From assembly GCF_036226405.1 (NCBI RefSeq), contig NZ_CP108464.1, positions 2,666,001 through 2,730,000 of the forward strand: 64,000 bases of DNA. Direction: 5' to 3'. This stretch comes from Streptomyces sp. NBC_01260. GTDB lineage: Bacteria; Actinomycetota; Actinomycetes; Streptomycetales; Streptomycetaceae. This document shows positions 43,103 to 52,130 of the stretch, in pieces. The notes beneath the pieces are model-generated. The model saw nothing but the letters and a program-made list of their open reading frames with translations. It was not told where the DNA came from and ran no database searches. The stretch's first letter is position 1, and the number at the start of each line of letters is the position of its first letter. Made by a program: the position numbers and the translations under genes.

Positions 43103-43190
43103 CCCAGCCGTGGGGCCGGCCGAGACGGCCGTGTCTCCGAATGGCCAAGCGGAGCGCTGTGCCGGCCCGACCCCACTGACTTCGCTGAGC
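43103..43190. mobile_element. IS terminal fragment (right side of island)
   Basis: Noncoding sequence after the methyltransferase. It ends in GACTTCGCTGAGCC (43177-43190), which resembles the left copy and, read in reverse, an ISL3-type end beginning GGCTCAGCGAA. Immediately beyond, ABC ATPase coding sequence resumes on the minus strand. No transposase frame remains. Confidence 0.5.
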
Positions 43191-43639
43191 CACGATCGTG
43201 GCGGGTCGCCGAGCAGCGCGGTGGCGATGCCGAGCCGCTGGCGCATCCCGAGCGAGAAGCCGCCGATGCGACGGCGGGCGGCTCCGGCGAGGCCCACGTC
43301 CCGGAGCAGTTCGTCCACCCGGGCGCGCGGGATGCCGTTGCTCCGGGCCAGCACGGCGAGGTGGGCGCGGGCGGTGCGGCCGCCGTGGACGTCGCCCGCG
43401 TCGAGGAGGGCGCCGACGTGGCGCAGTCCGCGCGGGTGGTGACGGAACGGCAGGCCCTGGAGGGTGGCCGTTCCGGCGGTGGGCTCGACCAGGCCCAGCA
43501 GCATCCGCAGGGTGGTGGTCTTGCCTGCCCCGTTGGGTCCGAGGAATCCGGTGACCTCGCCCGGCCGTACGGTGAAGGTGAGGTCCTTGACGGCGGTGGC
43601 CGCGCCGTATCGCTTGGTCAGTCCGTTGACTTCGATCAC
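43191..43639 (-). pseudogene. ABC transporter ATPase, 3'-truncated
   Basis: GTG 43639 starts a DrrA/CcmA-type ATPase: MIEVNGLTKRYGAATAVKDL, Walker A GPNGAGKTTTLRML, signature region GGFSLGMRQRLGIATALLG. After LLGDPP (near 43200) the family sequence ends and the frame runs into IS and antisense methyltransferase sequence. Walker B, H-loop and the rest, and the usual membrane partner, are gone. It faces a histidine kinase gene, probably its former regulator. Confidence 0.82.
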
Positions 43640-43760
43640 GGTGCCAACGCTGCCGCGGGCCGGCCCCGTTCGTCATCGGGCCGCTGCCGACACCTGCCGC
43701 GGCCGGGTGTCGACCACGGGTGTACAACCGTGGTCCGATGCCGGCCCCAGGGGCGGTGGC

Positions 43761-43766
43761 TACGAT
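43761..43766 (+). promoter_or_regulatory. -10 element of a probably leaderless kinase transcript
   Basis: TACGAT lies seven bases before the ATG at 43773, the spacing typical of leaderless actinobacterial promoters. No ribosome-binding site is visible before that ATG, which supports the idea. Confidence 0.45.
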
Positions 43767-43772
43767 CGCCCC

Positions 43773-44990
43773 ATGTCCGCGACGCCCTCCCTGCCCCTGC
43801 TCAAGCGTGTGCCGCCGGGTCTCTGGGTGGCGGCCGCCTGGTACGCGGGGGTGGTCTTCACCTTCCTCATGCGTGCCCGGCTGCCCGGCGAGCAGGAGCC
43901 GTCCGTCCTGCCCGGGGTCATCTTCTACCGGTGGGACGGTCTGCTGACGCAGGTGCTCGCCGCGGCGCTGCTGGCGCGCGGCTGTGTCCTGCTGGAGCGG
44001 CGTCCGCTGAAGTCCCTGGCGATGGTGCTCGGCGCCGCCGCGCTCGCCACGCTCTCGCTGAGTGTGGGCGAGATTCCGCTGGCGCAGTTCCTGGCGGCCG
44101 ACGTCGCGCTGTACTTCGTCGCGGCGACCAGGCCGCGCCGGACCGGGAACATCGCCCTGGCCATGGCGCTCGGCACCCTCATCGGATTCCTGGCCGTCCG
44201 AGTGGTGGCCCGGTGGAACGTCGGTACCTCGGCCGAGCTGGCCGTCGCCCTGACCGCGGTCGTCGCCTGGCTGGTCGGCCGCTCGGTGCACGAGGCACGC
44301 AAGCACGACGAGAGCCTGGCCGCGAAGGCGGCCGCTCAGGCGATCATCGCGGAGCGGCTGCGCATCGCCCGCGAGATGCACGACATGGTCGCGCACAGCG
44401 TCGGCATCATCGCCCTCCAGGCGGGTGCGGCCGCCCGGGTCGTGCACACCCAGCCGGACGCCGCCCGGGAGGCGATGAGCGCCGTGGAGACCGCGGGCCG
44501 GGAGACGCTGTCGGGGCTGCGCCGGATGCTCGGCGCGCTGCGCCAGGACGGGCCGGGGCTCCAGGGGCCGGAGCGGGAGGCGGCGCCGCTGCACCCGGCG
44601 GAGGGGCTCGCCGGCCTCGACCGGCTGGCGCGGGCCACGACCGCGGCCGGGGTCCGGGTCGACGTGCGGTGGCGGGGTGAACGGCGGCCGCTGCCACCGG
44701 ACATCGACCTGTCGGCGTTCCGCATCATCCAGGAGTCGGTGACCAACGTGGTCCGGCACGCCGCCACCGGCTCCTGCCGGGTGTCCGTCGAGTACGGCCC
44801 CGAGGAGCTCGCCATCGAGGTCGCGGACGGCGGCCGGGGCCCCGGCAAGGCCGCGGACACCGGGTTCGGGCTGGCCGGGATGCGGGAGCGGGTCGCCCTG
44901 CTGCACGGCGAGTTCACCGCCGCCCCGCACCCGGAGGGCGGCTTCCGGGTGACGGCCCGGCTGCCGGTGCCGCAGGAGGACGCGGCATGA
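43773..44990 (+). CDS. NarL-type sensor histidine kinase
   Basis: 405 residues from ATG 43773. Membrane helices fill the first 190 residues (no large sensor domain). The HisKA_3 box is RIAREMHDMVAHSVGIIALQAG with the phospho-His in EMHD, and the ATPase has FRIIQESVTNVVRHA and VADGGRGPG, then GFGLAGMRERV. It stops inside the start of the response regulator (ATGA). The adjacent divergent ABC ATPase, presumably its target, is truncated by an IS scar, so this system may have lost its output. Confidence 0.9.
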   Translation: MSATPSLPLLKRVPPGLWVAAAWYAGVVFTFLMRARLPGEQEPSVLPGVIFYRWDGLLTQVLAAALLARGCVLLERRPLKSLAMVLGAAALATLSLSVGEIPLAQFLAADVALYFVAATRPRRTGNIALAMALGTLIGFLAVRVVARWNVGTSAELAVALTAVVAWLVGRSVHEARKHDESLAAKAAAQAIIAERLRIAREMHDMVAHSVGIIALQAGAAARVVHTQPDAAREAMSAVETAGRETLSGLRRMLGALRQDGPGLQGPEREAAPLHPAEGLAGLDRLARATTAAGVRVDVRWRGERRPLPPDIDLSAFRIIQESVTNVVRHAATGSCRVSVEYGPEELAIEVADGGRGPGKAADTGFGLAGMRERVALLHGEFTAAPHPEGGFRVTARLPVPQEDAA

Positions 44991-45667
44991 GCGACCGGGA
45001 CGGGACGGCCCCGGCCCCGATCCGGGTGCTGCTCGCCGACGACCAGCCGCTGGTGCGGGCCGCACTGCGCATGGTCATCGCCGACCTCCCCGGCATCGAG
45101 GTGGCGGGCGAGGCGGGAACGGGCGACGAGGCGGTCCGGCTGACCGCTCAACTGGCCCCCGATGTCGTCGTGATGGACATCCGGATGCCGGGGCTGAACG
45201 GCATCGAGGCCACCGAACGGATCACCGCGGGGTCCGGTACCACGCATGTGCTGGTCCTGACGACGTTCGACGACGACTACGTGTACGGCGCGCTGCGCGC
45301 CGGTGCGGCCGGGTTCCTGGTCAAGGACATGGCGCTGGAGGACATTCTGGCGGCGGTCCGGGTGGTGGCGGCCGGGGACGCCCTGATCGCGCCGAGCGTC
45401 ACCCGGCGGCTGATCAAGGACTTCGCGGGCCGCCCCGCCTCCGCCTCGCCGCAGCGGCCGCTCACCGCGATCACCGAACGGGAGCGCGAGGTGCTGGTGC
45501 TGGTCGGCAGCGGGCTGTCCAACGCGGAGATCGCGGAGCGGCTGTTCATCAGCGTCGCCACCGCGAAGACCTATCTGACCCGGCTGCTCGCCAAACTCGA
45601 CGCGCGGGACCGGGTGCAGCTGGTCATCATCGCGTACGAGGCGGGACTGGTGTCACCGACCGGGTGA
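44987..45667 (+). CDS. NarL/LuxR-type response regulator
   Basis: 226 residues, ATGA overlap with the kinase. Receiver: VLLADDQPLVRAAL (acidic pocket), phospho-Asp in VVMDIRMPGLNG, FLVKDMA with the conserved Lys. LuxR HTH at the end: LTEREREVL-type ITEREREVLVLVGSGLSNAEIAERLFIS. DNA-binding partner of the upstream kinase. Convergent with the second response regulator, 54 bases away. Confidence 0.92.
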   Translation: MSDRDGTAPAPIRVLLADDQPLVRAALRMVIADLPGIEVAGEAGTGDEAVRLTAQLAPDVVVMDIRMPGLNGIEATERITAGSGTTHVLVLTTFDDDYVYGALRAGAAGFLVKDMALEDILAAVRVVAAGDALIAPSVTRRLIKDFAGRPASASPQRPLTAITEREREVLVLVGSGLSNAEIAERLFISVATAKTYLTRLLAKLDARDRVQLVIIAYEAGLVSPTG

Positions 45668-45721
45668 CACAACCGTCCCTGGCGGGCTCCGAGGCACCAC
45701 CCCGGCCTCGCCGCCACCCCG

Positions 45722-46333
45722 CTAGAGCCAGCCCTTCTCCCGCGCCGTCCGAACCGCCTCGGCCCGATTGCGCGCCGCCATCTTCTGGATCGCCATCGAG
45801 AGGTAGTTGCGGACCGTGCCCTGGGAGAGGTGCAGCGCCGCGGCGATCTCCGCGTTGGTCGAACCGTCCGCCGCCGAGCGCAGCACCTCGCGCTCCCGGT
45901 CGGTCAGCGGACTGGCCCCGTCGGCGAGGGCGGCGGCCGCGAGGGTGGGATCGATGACGCGTTCGCCGGTGAGCACCCTGCGTACCGCTTCGGCGAGCTG
46001 GGAGGCCGGGGCGTCCTTCACCAGGAACGCGTCGGCGCCCGACTCCATCGCGCGGCGGAGGTAGCCGGGGCGGCCGAAGGTGGTGACGACGACGACCTTG
46101 ACGTCCGGGAGTTCGCGGTGCAGCTCGGCCGCCGCCTCGATGCCCGTCATACCGGGCATCTCGATGTCCAGGAGCGCCACGTCGACATCGTGTTCCCGGG
46201 CCGCGGCCAGCACCTCGTCACCGCGGGCGACCTGCGCGACGACCTCGATGTCGGGTTCCAGGCCGAGGAGCGCGGCCAGGGCTTCGCGCACCATGGACTG
46301 GTCCTCGGCGAGGAGGAGTCTGATCATGATCAT
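45722..46333 (-). CDS. DesR/NarL-type response regulator of an ABC exporter operon
   Basis: 203 residues. Receiver: LLLAEDQSMVREAL, phospho-Asp in VALLDIEMPGMTG, DAFLVKDAP; HTH: PLTDREREVLRSAADGSTNAEIAAAL. The ATG at 46333 overlaps the kinase stop (ATGA); a second ATG two codons later is possible. It is the last gene of a four-gene minus-strand operon (ATPase, permease, kinase, regulator) and probably controls that transporter. Confidence 0.92.
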   Translation of the reverse strand: MIMIRLLLAEDQSMVREALAALLGLEPDIEVVAQVARGDEVLAAAREHDVDVALLDIEMPGMTGIEAAAELHRELPDVKVVVVTTFGRPGYLRRAMESGADAFLVKDAPASQLAEAVRRVLTGERVIDPTLAAAALADGASPLTDREREVLRSAADGSTNAEIAAALHLSQGTVRNYLSMAIQKMAARNRAEAVRTAREKGWL

Positions 46334-47508
46334 TCCCGGGATCCCAGGCCGGATTCGAGCGGCACGCTGAGGGCGAGGGTGAAGCCCTTCCCGGAACGGG
46401 AGTTGGCGGCCCGGGTGGCCAGCGTCCCGTCGACGGTGGCGAGTCGCTCGGCGATGCCGGTGAGGCCGTTGCCGAACGTCGTAGCGCTGGCGCCGCGGCC
46501 GTCGTCGGCGACGGTGAGTTCGAGGATCCGCCCGTCCAGGGTCTGGCGCGGGGCGAGACTGACCTTGCAGTTCCGGGCGCCGCTGTGGCGTACGACGTTG
46601 GTGACGGCTTCCCGGAGCGCCCAGGCGAGCACCTCCTCCGGTTTCTCGGAGAGGTCCTCGGGGGGCTCGGCCGGGACATCGGCGGTGATCCCGGCGGCGG
46701 CCAGGGCGGTGCGGGCACCGGCCAGTTCACCGGGGAGGGTCGGACGGCGGTAGCCGGTGACGGCGCCGCGTACGTCCACCAGGGCCTGGCGGCTGACCTG
46801 TTCGATGTCCGCGACCTGCGCGGCCGCCTGCTCCGGGTGGTCGGGGAGCATCCGCCCGGCCAGTTCGCTCTTGAGGGTGATCAGCGAGAGGGAGTGGCCG
46901 AGCAGATCGTGCAGATCCCGGGCCAGCCGCAGCCGTTCCTCGTTGGCGGCGAGCTGGGCGACGGTGGCGCGGGCCTCGCGGAGCTGGATCGTGGTGTGGA
47001 TCATCTGCCGGATGCCGGTCATCGAGAAGCCGCCGAGCAGGGCCGGGAAGACCAGGGCCGTGATGATCTCGCGGGGATGGTCCCCGGTCAGGCCGATGCC
47101 GACGAGCGCGGCGGTGACGACGGGGATCATCCAGCGGGCCGTCCGCAGCGGCAGGGTGGCCCCGGCGGAGACCGCGACGTACACGAACAGGACGAGCCAC
47201 GGGGGGCCGAGTGTCAGGGACAGCGTGACGGCGAGGCCGCTCAGGAAGGCGAGCGCGATCCGGACCTGGACCGTGTTGAGCATCTTCGGGGCCAGGCGGA
47301 AGACCAGGACCAGGTAGCAGCCGACGAAGACCACCAGCCCGAGCGTGCCGAGCGCGGTCGCCCACGAGGTGTGGGCACCGTCGGCGAGGTCCTTGACCGG
47401 CGCGCTCATGAAGGCGAGCCAGACGCCGACCCAGAGGCCCTTGACCGCCGCCTGCCTGCGGTTCTCCGGCGGGCGCCCGATGCCCACGGACATCTCGTCC
47501 TCGTTCAC
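46330..47508 (-). CDS. DesK-type sensor histidine kinase
   Basis: 392 residues if GTG 47508 is used (overlapping the permease stop as GTGA), or 387 from ATG 47493, which has GAGGA in front. Five to six membrane helices, then the dimerisation box LARDLHDLLGHSLSLITLKSEL with phospho-His in DLHD, and ATPase motifs LREAVTNVVRHS, VADDGRG and GNGLTGIAERL. Short kinases of this kind sense membrane state or lipid-targeting drugs. Coupled to the downstream regulator. Confidence 0.9.
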   Translation of the reverse strand: MNEDEMSVGIGRPPENRRQAAVKGLWVGVWLAFMSAPVKDLADGAHTSWATALGTLGLVVFVGCYLVLVFRLAPKMLNTVQVRIALAFLSGLAVTLSLTLGPPWLVLFVYVAVSAGATLPLRTARWMIPVVTAALVGIGLTGDHPREIITALVFPALLGGFSMTGIRQMIHTTIQLREARATVAQLAANEERLRLARDLHDLLGHSLSLITLKSELAGRMLPDHPEQAAAQVADIEQVSRQALVDVRGAVTGYRRPTLPGELAGARTALAAAGITADVPAEPPEDLSEKPEEVLAWALREAVTNVVRHSGARNCKVSLAPRQTLDGRILELTVADDGRGASATTFGNGLTGIAERLATVDGTLATRAANSRSGKGFTLALSVPLESGLGSRE

Positions 47509-48260
47509 GCCTTGAGGGTGTCCTTCCGGTAGAGCCAGGCCGCACCGCCCGCGAAGAGCAGGAAGTAGACGCAGAGGATGGCGACGTCCTTGGCATGCGG
47601 CGCGCCGCCCGTCTCGACGGCCTGGCCGAGTGCAGCGTACGCGTGCGTGGGCAGCCATTCGGAGATGTTCTGGATCCACTGCGGGAAGGTCGAGGCGGGC
47701 ATCCACAGGCCGCCGAGGATCGACAGCACAAAGTAGATGATCATGGTGATCGGGCGGACCGCGTCACCGCTGGCGATGTAGCCGATGGCGACTCCGAGGG
47801 CGGCGAAGACCAGCGACCCGGCCCAGATGAGGCCGGTCAGGGCCAGCCACTGCCAGAGGTCGAACCGTACGTGCTTGGCGGACGCGGCGACGAGGAAGAC
47901 GACCACGATGCAGGGCAGGGTGACCATCGCGGCGCTGGCGATCTTGGCCAGTACGTAGCTGCGGCTGGGCAGCGCGGTCAGCCGGAGCTGGCGGACCCAG
48001 CCCTTCTCGCGCTCCTTGGCGATGCGCTCGCTGTTGCCCATCAGGACAGCGGTCAGCGCACCGAAGGAGGCCATCGAGACCATGAAGAAGGACTGCAGGG
48101 TCAGCTCGGTGTGCGGCACCTTGTCGGTGGTGTTCTGGGTGCTGGAGATCAGCACGTAGAGCACCGACGGGTAGATGACCGAGAAGAACATGAACTTCTT
48201 GTTCCGCAGGGTGCGGGTCACTTCGAGCCTGATCAGGGCCCACGAGAAGAGATTCAGCAT
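47505..48260 (-). CDS. ABC-2 type transporter permease
   Basis: 251 residues, ATG 48260. Six helices of the ABC-2 family; IRLEVTRTLRNKKFMFFSVIYP is the N-terminal elbow, and MGNSERIAKEREKGWVRQLR is the typical cytoplasmic loop contacting the ATPase. VLSILGGLWMPASTFP is the conserved C-terminal segment. Overlaps the ATPase gene by seven bases. With the ATPase it forms an exporter, often for lipids or antimicrobial agents. Confidence 0.92.
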   Translation of the reverse strand: MLNLFSWALIRLEVTRTLRNKKFMFFSVIYPSVLYVLISSTQNTTDKVPHTELTLQSFFMVSMASFGALTAVLMGNSERIAKEREKGWVRQLRLTALPSRSYVLAKIASAAMVTLPCIVVVFLVAASAKHVRFDLWQWLALTGLIWAGSLVFAALGVAIGYIASGDAVRPITMIIYFVLSILGGLWMPASTFPQWIQNISEWLPTHAYAALGQAVETGGAPHAKDVAILCVYFLLFAGGAAWLYRKDTLKA

Positions 48261-49192
48261 GCGGTCCTGGCCTCCTCGGCCTCGGTGATGGCGACGAAGG
48301 CCTGCTCCAGTCCGAGTCCCGCGACTTCGAGCTCGCGCGGGTAGAGGCCGAGGCCGTAGACGGCGTGCACGGTCGCGTCGGCGTTGTGCGACTGGATACG
48401 GACCCGGTGGCCGCTGATGTCGAGCGTGGAGAGGAACGGCAGGGCGCGCAGGGCCTCTTCGTCGACCGGGCCCTCCAGCTCGAAGGAGATCCGGCGGGCC
48501 CCGGCCCTGGCCTTGATCTCGGCCGCGGTGCCGTCGGCGAGGATCCGGCCCTTGTGCAGGACCAGGACGCGGTCGGCGATGGCGTCGGCCTCTTCGAGGT
48601 AGTGGGTGGCGAACAGGACGGTGCGGCCCTGGTCGGCCTGATCGCGCATGGTGGCCCAGAAGGCCTTCCGGGCGGTGACGTCCATCCCGGTGGTCGGCTC
48701 GTCGAGCACGATCAGGTCGTTGGCCCCGGCGGTGGCGAGTGCGAACCGTACGCGCTGCTCCTGGCCGCCGGACAGCTTGTTGACCATGCGGCCGGCGATC
48801 GAGGCGATACCGGCCCGCGCCAGCACCTCGGTCACCGGGTAGGGCTTGGGGTGCAGAGCGCAGACGAGCCGGACCAGCTCCTCGACCGTGACCTCCTCCA
48901 TCAGACCGCCGGTCTGCAGCATCGCGCCGACGCGTCCGGCCGCGATGGCCGCCTGCGGGGTCCTGCCGAAGAGCCGGACCGTCCCGGAGTCGGCGGTGCG
49001 CAGGCCGAGGAGGAGGTCGAGGGCGGAGGACTTGCCCGCGCCGTTGGGCCCGAGCAGCGCCACGGTCTCGCCGGGGTGCAGGTCGAGAGTGAGCCCGTCC
49101 ACGGCGCGTACGTCGCCGTATGCCTTGCTGACCTGGTCGAAGCTGACCACGGCGGTCTTCGCCTCGGTGGCCTCGGGGGCTGTCGTTGTCAT
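48254..49192 (-). CDS. ABC transporter ATP-binding protein (exporter)
   Basis: 312 residues, ATG 49192. Walker A LLGPNGAGKSSALDLLLG, signature NKLSGGQEQRVRFALATAG, Walker B LIVLDEPTTGMD, H-loop LFATHYLEEAD; the C-terminal DUF4162-like extension carries RRISFELEGPVDEEAL. First gene of the operon with the ABC-2 permease and the DesKR-type system. This is the intact counterpart of the truncated ATPase at 43191. Confidence 0.94.
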   Translation of the reverse strand: MTTTAPEATEAKTAVVSFDQVSKAYGDVRAVDGLTLDLHPGETVALLGPNGAGKSSALDLLLGLRTADSGTVRLFGRTPQAAIAAGRVGAMLQTGGLMEEVTVEELVRLVCALHPKPYPVTEVLARAGIASIAGRMVNKLSGGQEQRVRFALATAGANDLIVLDEPTTGMDVTARKAFWATMRDQADQGRTVLFATHYLEEADAIADRVLVLHKGRILADGTAAEIKARAGARRISFELEGPVDEEALRALPFLSTLDISGHRVRIQSHNADATVHAVYGLGLYPRELEVAGLGLEQAFVAITEAEEARTAC

Positions 49193-49324
49193 GGGTCCAG
49201 CCTGGCGGAGCGGGGGGCGCGCCCGGCAGGGTCACGGGTCGTGAATCCGGGATGACAGATGTCATGCCGTAGGCGTGACGGCCGCGGCGGCGCCGGGTGC
49301 CGGAGACCTCGGGGACAGCCTCGG

Positions 49325-49368
49325 ACGGCGCCGCCCCCGGCCGGGGATCCGGTCGGGGGCGGCGCCGT
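49325..49368 (-). terminator. Long hairpin downstream of the YoaR-like gene
   Basis: A 15-bp perfect stem (ACGGCGCCGCCCCCG and its complement) extended by CCGG/CCGG pairing to a GGAT loop. It is 17 bases beyond the stop of the minus-strand gene ending at 49385. Confidence 0.85.
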
Positions 49369-49384
49369 GCGGTGCGGTCCGGTG

Positions 49385-51508
49385 TCAGCCGTTGCCGCCG
49401 AGATCGATCGTGACGATCCGGTCGGCGGGGGTCTTGCCCAGCAGCGCGCCCCGCATGGCGAAGGCCACGTCGTCGGCGCTGAGCTGGTGCTTCGTACCGT
49501 CGCCCTTGGTGATCATGATGCCGTCGAAGACGCCTTCGCAGAGGGTGTCGATGGCCTTCTTGTCGTAGTGGTCGACGAGCTTGGTGCCACCGTCGACCGG
49601 CACCATCGAGAGGATCTTCGGCAGCGACTTGGCCGGGCCGAACTGGATCTGCTTGGGTCCGGCCTTGATCGTGATCAGACCGGACATCGCGGGCTCCGCG
49701 AACGCCTTCATGGCCCGGTCCAGTTCGGCCTGGCTGATGGTGGGCTCGCGAGCGGTGACGGGCAGCTCGACGGTGGCCGCTTTGCCCGTCTCCACCTGGG
49801 CGCGGTAGGCGTCGCGCACCGAGCCCATCGACTGGTTGGCGTCGAGCGCCTTGCCCGCCTTGCCCGGTACGGCGACGGCCTTGCCCGGCTCGAACTTGAT
49901 GGTGCCGTTGCTGGCCGTGCCGGAGGCGCCGGCCAGGTCGGTCAGTGCGCCCACGAGCTTCTCCTCGTCGACCGGGATCACCGGCTCGATGTCGCGCTTG
50001 CCGCCGAAGAGCGAGCCGATGACGGAGACCGGGTTGTAGTCGCTTCCCGCCGCGGAGCGCACGGTCGCCTGGCTGTCCAGGGCGAGTCCGGCCTTGTCCG
50101 GTGCGAGCTGCGTCTCCTTGCCGTCCACGCTCAGCTTGAGCGGGGTCTTGGCCCGTGCGCCCAGAGCGGCGTCCAGCTTCTCGACACCGTCCTCCTTCGT
50201 GCCGCCGCCGATGTCGACGCCGAGGACGGTGGTGCCCTTGGGGACGTCGGAGTGGTTCATCAGCAGCCCGGCGCCGTACGCGACCCCTAGCAGGCAGACG
50301 GCGGCCACGCAGAGCAGGACCAGCTTCGAACGGCCCTTCTTCGCCGGGGCCTTCGCCGCGGCGGGCTCAGCGGCGGTGCGAGCCGCGGGCTCGGGCGCCT
50401 GGGCGGCGAACCCTCCCGGGCCGGCCGGTCCGGTGCCCATCGGGTTGTCCGGGACCCGCGGGGTGAGATCGGGACCCTGGAACGGCGACTGGGGCCCCGA
50501 GGGGCGGCGCTCCGAAGGCACCACGGGGATGCCGCTGGTCAGCGTGTCACCCGAGACGTTGTCACCGGAGCCGGAGCCGGGTCCGGCGGGCGGGAACTGC
50601 GGTGTGAGGACGGCGGTGTCGTCGGACATCCGCGGCGGTACGCCACCGGGGCCGCCGGGCGCCTGCGCTCCGCCCGGTCCCGAGCCGAAGGGGCCCGGTC
50701 CGTCGAGGTCCGGGGTGAGCGGGGAGGCGCCGCCGGCCGGTCCCGTGGTGGGTCCGGACGGGCCCGGCGTACGGATACCGAGGTTCGGCGTGGAGCGCGG
50801 CCCGCCGGGGCCGGCCGCACCGAACGCGTCGGAGCCGGGTGCGAGCGGCTCGCCCGCGCGCTGCGGGCCGTCCGAGAAGTACGGCAGATCGGCGCGCGGA
50901 CCGGCGGGCGGGGTGGCCCGCTCGGCTCCCGCACCGTTCGTACCGCCGCCGGGACCGGTGGCGGAGAAGCCCGCACCGTTCGTACCGCCGCCGGACGACG
51001 GCTTGCCCGTCGCGCCGTTCGCGGACGCGTCGGCCGAGCCGCCCGCCGGGGCCTTGCGCGGCGCGAACCAGTCGCTGCCGCTCTTCTCCCTGGCCGGCTT
51101 GTCGGCAGCGGGTTCCGCCGCGGAGGCGGACCCGTCCCTGGCCTCGGGCCCCGGTGCGGCGGATGCCCCCTGCGCGCCGTTGGACGCGGAGGGGCCCGGA
51201 CGCGGGATGTTGCCGGTGCGCTCGTTGCCCGGGCCGCCGTCCGCGTCGCTCATGGGCGTACGCATGACAACCGGCGGGATCGGACGCGAGCCGGGGATGT
51301 TGATCCGGATACGCGTCGTCAGCGTCGTCTCCGTCCTCGGCTCTTCGGGCTGGGGCGGATCCGCACGCTCCGGGGTCTCCTCCGGGGCATCCTGCGAAGG
51401 GTGCAGCGACGGATACTGGCGGGATCCGTACGGCGGCGTACCCGAGGGGTACGCGGCTCCCCCGCGGCCCTGGGGCCCGGAGGACGAACTGTCAGTTTCA
51501 CGACTCAA
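49385..51508 (-). CDS. Membrane protein with long disordered tail and YoaR-like peptidoglycan-binding domain
   Basis: 707 residues if TTG 51508 is the start; GGGAGAA stands eight bases before it. The first 400 residues are Pro/Gly/Ser-rich and probably disordered. One helix (KLVLLCVAAVCLLGVAYGAGLL) leads to two repeats of a VanW-associated YoaR-type domain (VPKGTTVLGVDIGGGTKEDG; PTISQAELDRAMKAFAEPA). The VanW core is missing. It probably binds cell-wall material outside while the tail lies inside. Located upstream of the mshB group. Confidence 0.8.
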   Translation of the reverse strand: MSRETDSSSSGPQGRGGAAYPSGTPPYGSRQYPSLHPSQDAPEETPERADPPQPEEPRTETTLTTRIRINIPGSRPIPPVVMRTPMSDADGGPGNERTGNIPRPGPSASNGAQGASAAPGPEARDGSASAAEPAADKPAREKSGSDWFAPRKAPAGGSADASANGATGKPSSGGGTNGAGFSATGPGGGTNGAGAERATPPAGPRADLPYFSDGPQRAGEPLAPGSDAFGAAGPGGPRSTPNLGIRTPGPSGPTTGPAGGASPLTPDLDGPGPFGSGPGGAQAPGGPGGVPPRMSDDTAVLTPQFPPAGPGSGSGDNVSGDTLTSGIPVVPSERRPSGPQSPFQGPDLTPRVPDNPMGTGPAGPGGFAAQAPEPAARTAAEPAAAKAPAKKGRSKLVLLCVAAVCLLGVAYGAGLLMNHSDVPKGTTVLGVDIGGGTKEDGVEKLDAALGARAKTPLKLSVDGKETQLAPDKAGLALDSQATVRSAAGSDYNPVSVIGSLFGGKRDIEPVIPVDEEKLVGALTDLAGASGTASNGTIKFEPGKAVAVPGKAGKALDANQSMGSVRDAYRAQVETGKAATVELPVTAREPTISQAELDRAMKAFAEPAMSGLITIKAGPKQIQFGPAKSLPKILSMVPVDGGTKLVDHYDKKAIDTLCEGVFDGIMITKGDGTKHQLSADDVAFAMRGALLGKTPADRIVTIDLGGNG

Positions 51509-51683
51509 AGCAGGTTCTCCCGATTGGCTCCGCCGCCCGTACTTCCCCCGTGCCGCAGGGCAGGGGACGGCTCGGCGCGCGAACCACCTTACTGGCCGCG
51601 GCCGACAGACACCCCGCGACCGGGGGAAACGACTGCGCACCCCCCGGACGGACAGGGGGCATTACGGGATCGGACGTGGCACA

Positions 51684-52130
51684 TTACTTGCCAGGCCGGC
51701 CGCTGTCGGCACCCGGTTGGGGTGACCGCGACATGGTGGCACAGATCACAGCGACGACCATCCCGCCCAGCATGAAGAGGGCAAGGCCCAGTTCATCACC
51801 GAAGACATAGTCGCCTTCCGGGCGTCCGCCCAGCAGAACAATGACCGAAATCAGCCACCCCGCGGCGGGTGCCAGGGCGCCCGGCTGCGTACCCATGAGG
51901 ACGCGGCCACCGTGGAAGAGCCCGGCGGACGCCAGCAGCGAGAGCAGCAACCCGCCCGGGAACCAGGCGGATTGGACCAGCGTTCCAGCGATCCCGACGA
52001 CCGCGCCGAGGACCGCGAGGCCCAGCAGGGCGGCGATCCGGCGGGGGTTGAGGGGAGCGGCCAGACCGGTGGCCGGAATGTCCCTCGGAGGTGCGTTGGT
52101 CCGCGCGGCCCGTTGCCTGCCGCCGCTCAC
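51684..52130 (-). CDS. DUF6113 membrane protein
   Basis: 148 residues, GTG 52130 overlapping the mshB stop (GTGA). Four predicted helices: [46 protein letters not shown] and [16 protein letters not shown]. It matches the conserved Streptomyces DUF6113 family, found next to mshB. No function is known; the coupling suggests a tie to mycothiol or just gene order. Confidence 0.8.
   Translation of the reverse strand: MSGGRQRAARTNAPPRDIPATGLAAPLNPRRIAALLGLAVLGAVVGIAGTLVQSAWFPGGLLLSLLASAGLFHGGRVLMGTQPGALAPAAGWLISVIVLLGGRPEGDYVFGDELGLALFMLGGMVVAVICATMSRSPQPGADSGRPGK

Noticed and set aside
42728..43196. Continuation of the ABC ATPase frame to 42728
   Set aside because: After LLGDPP the frame reads IS and antisense methyltransferase sequence with no ABC motifs.
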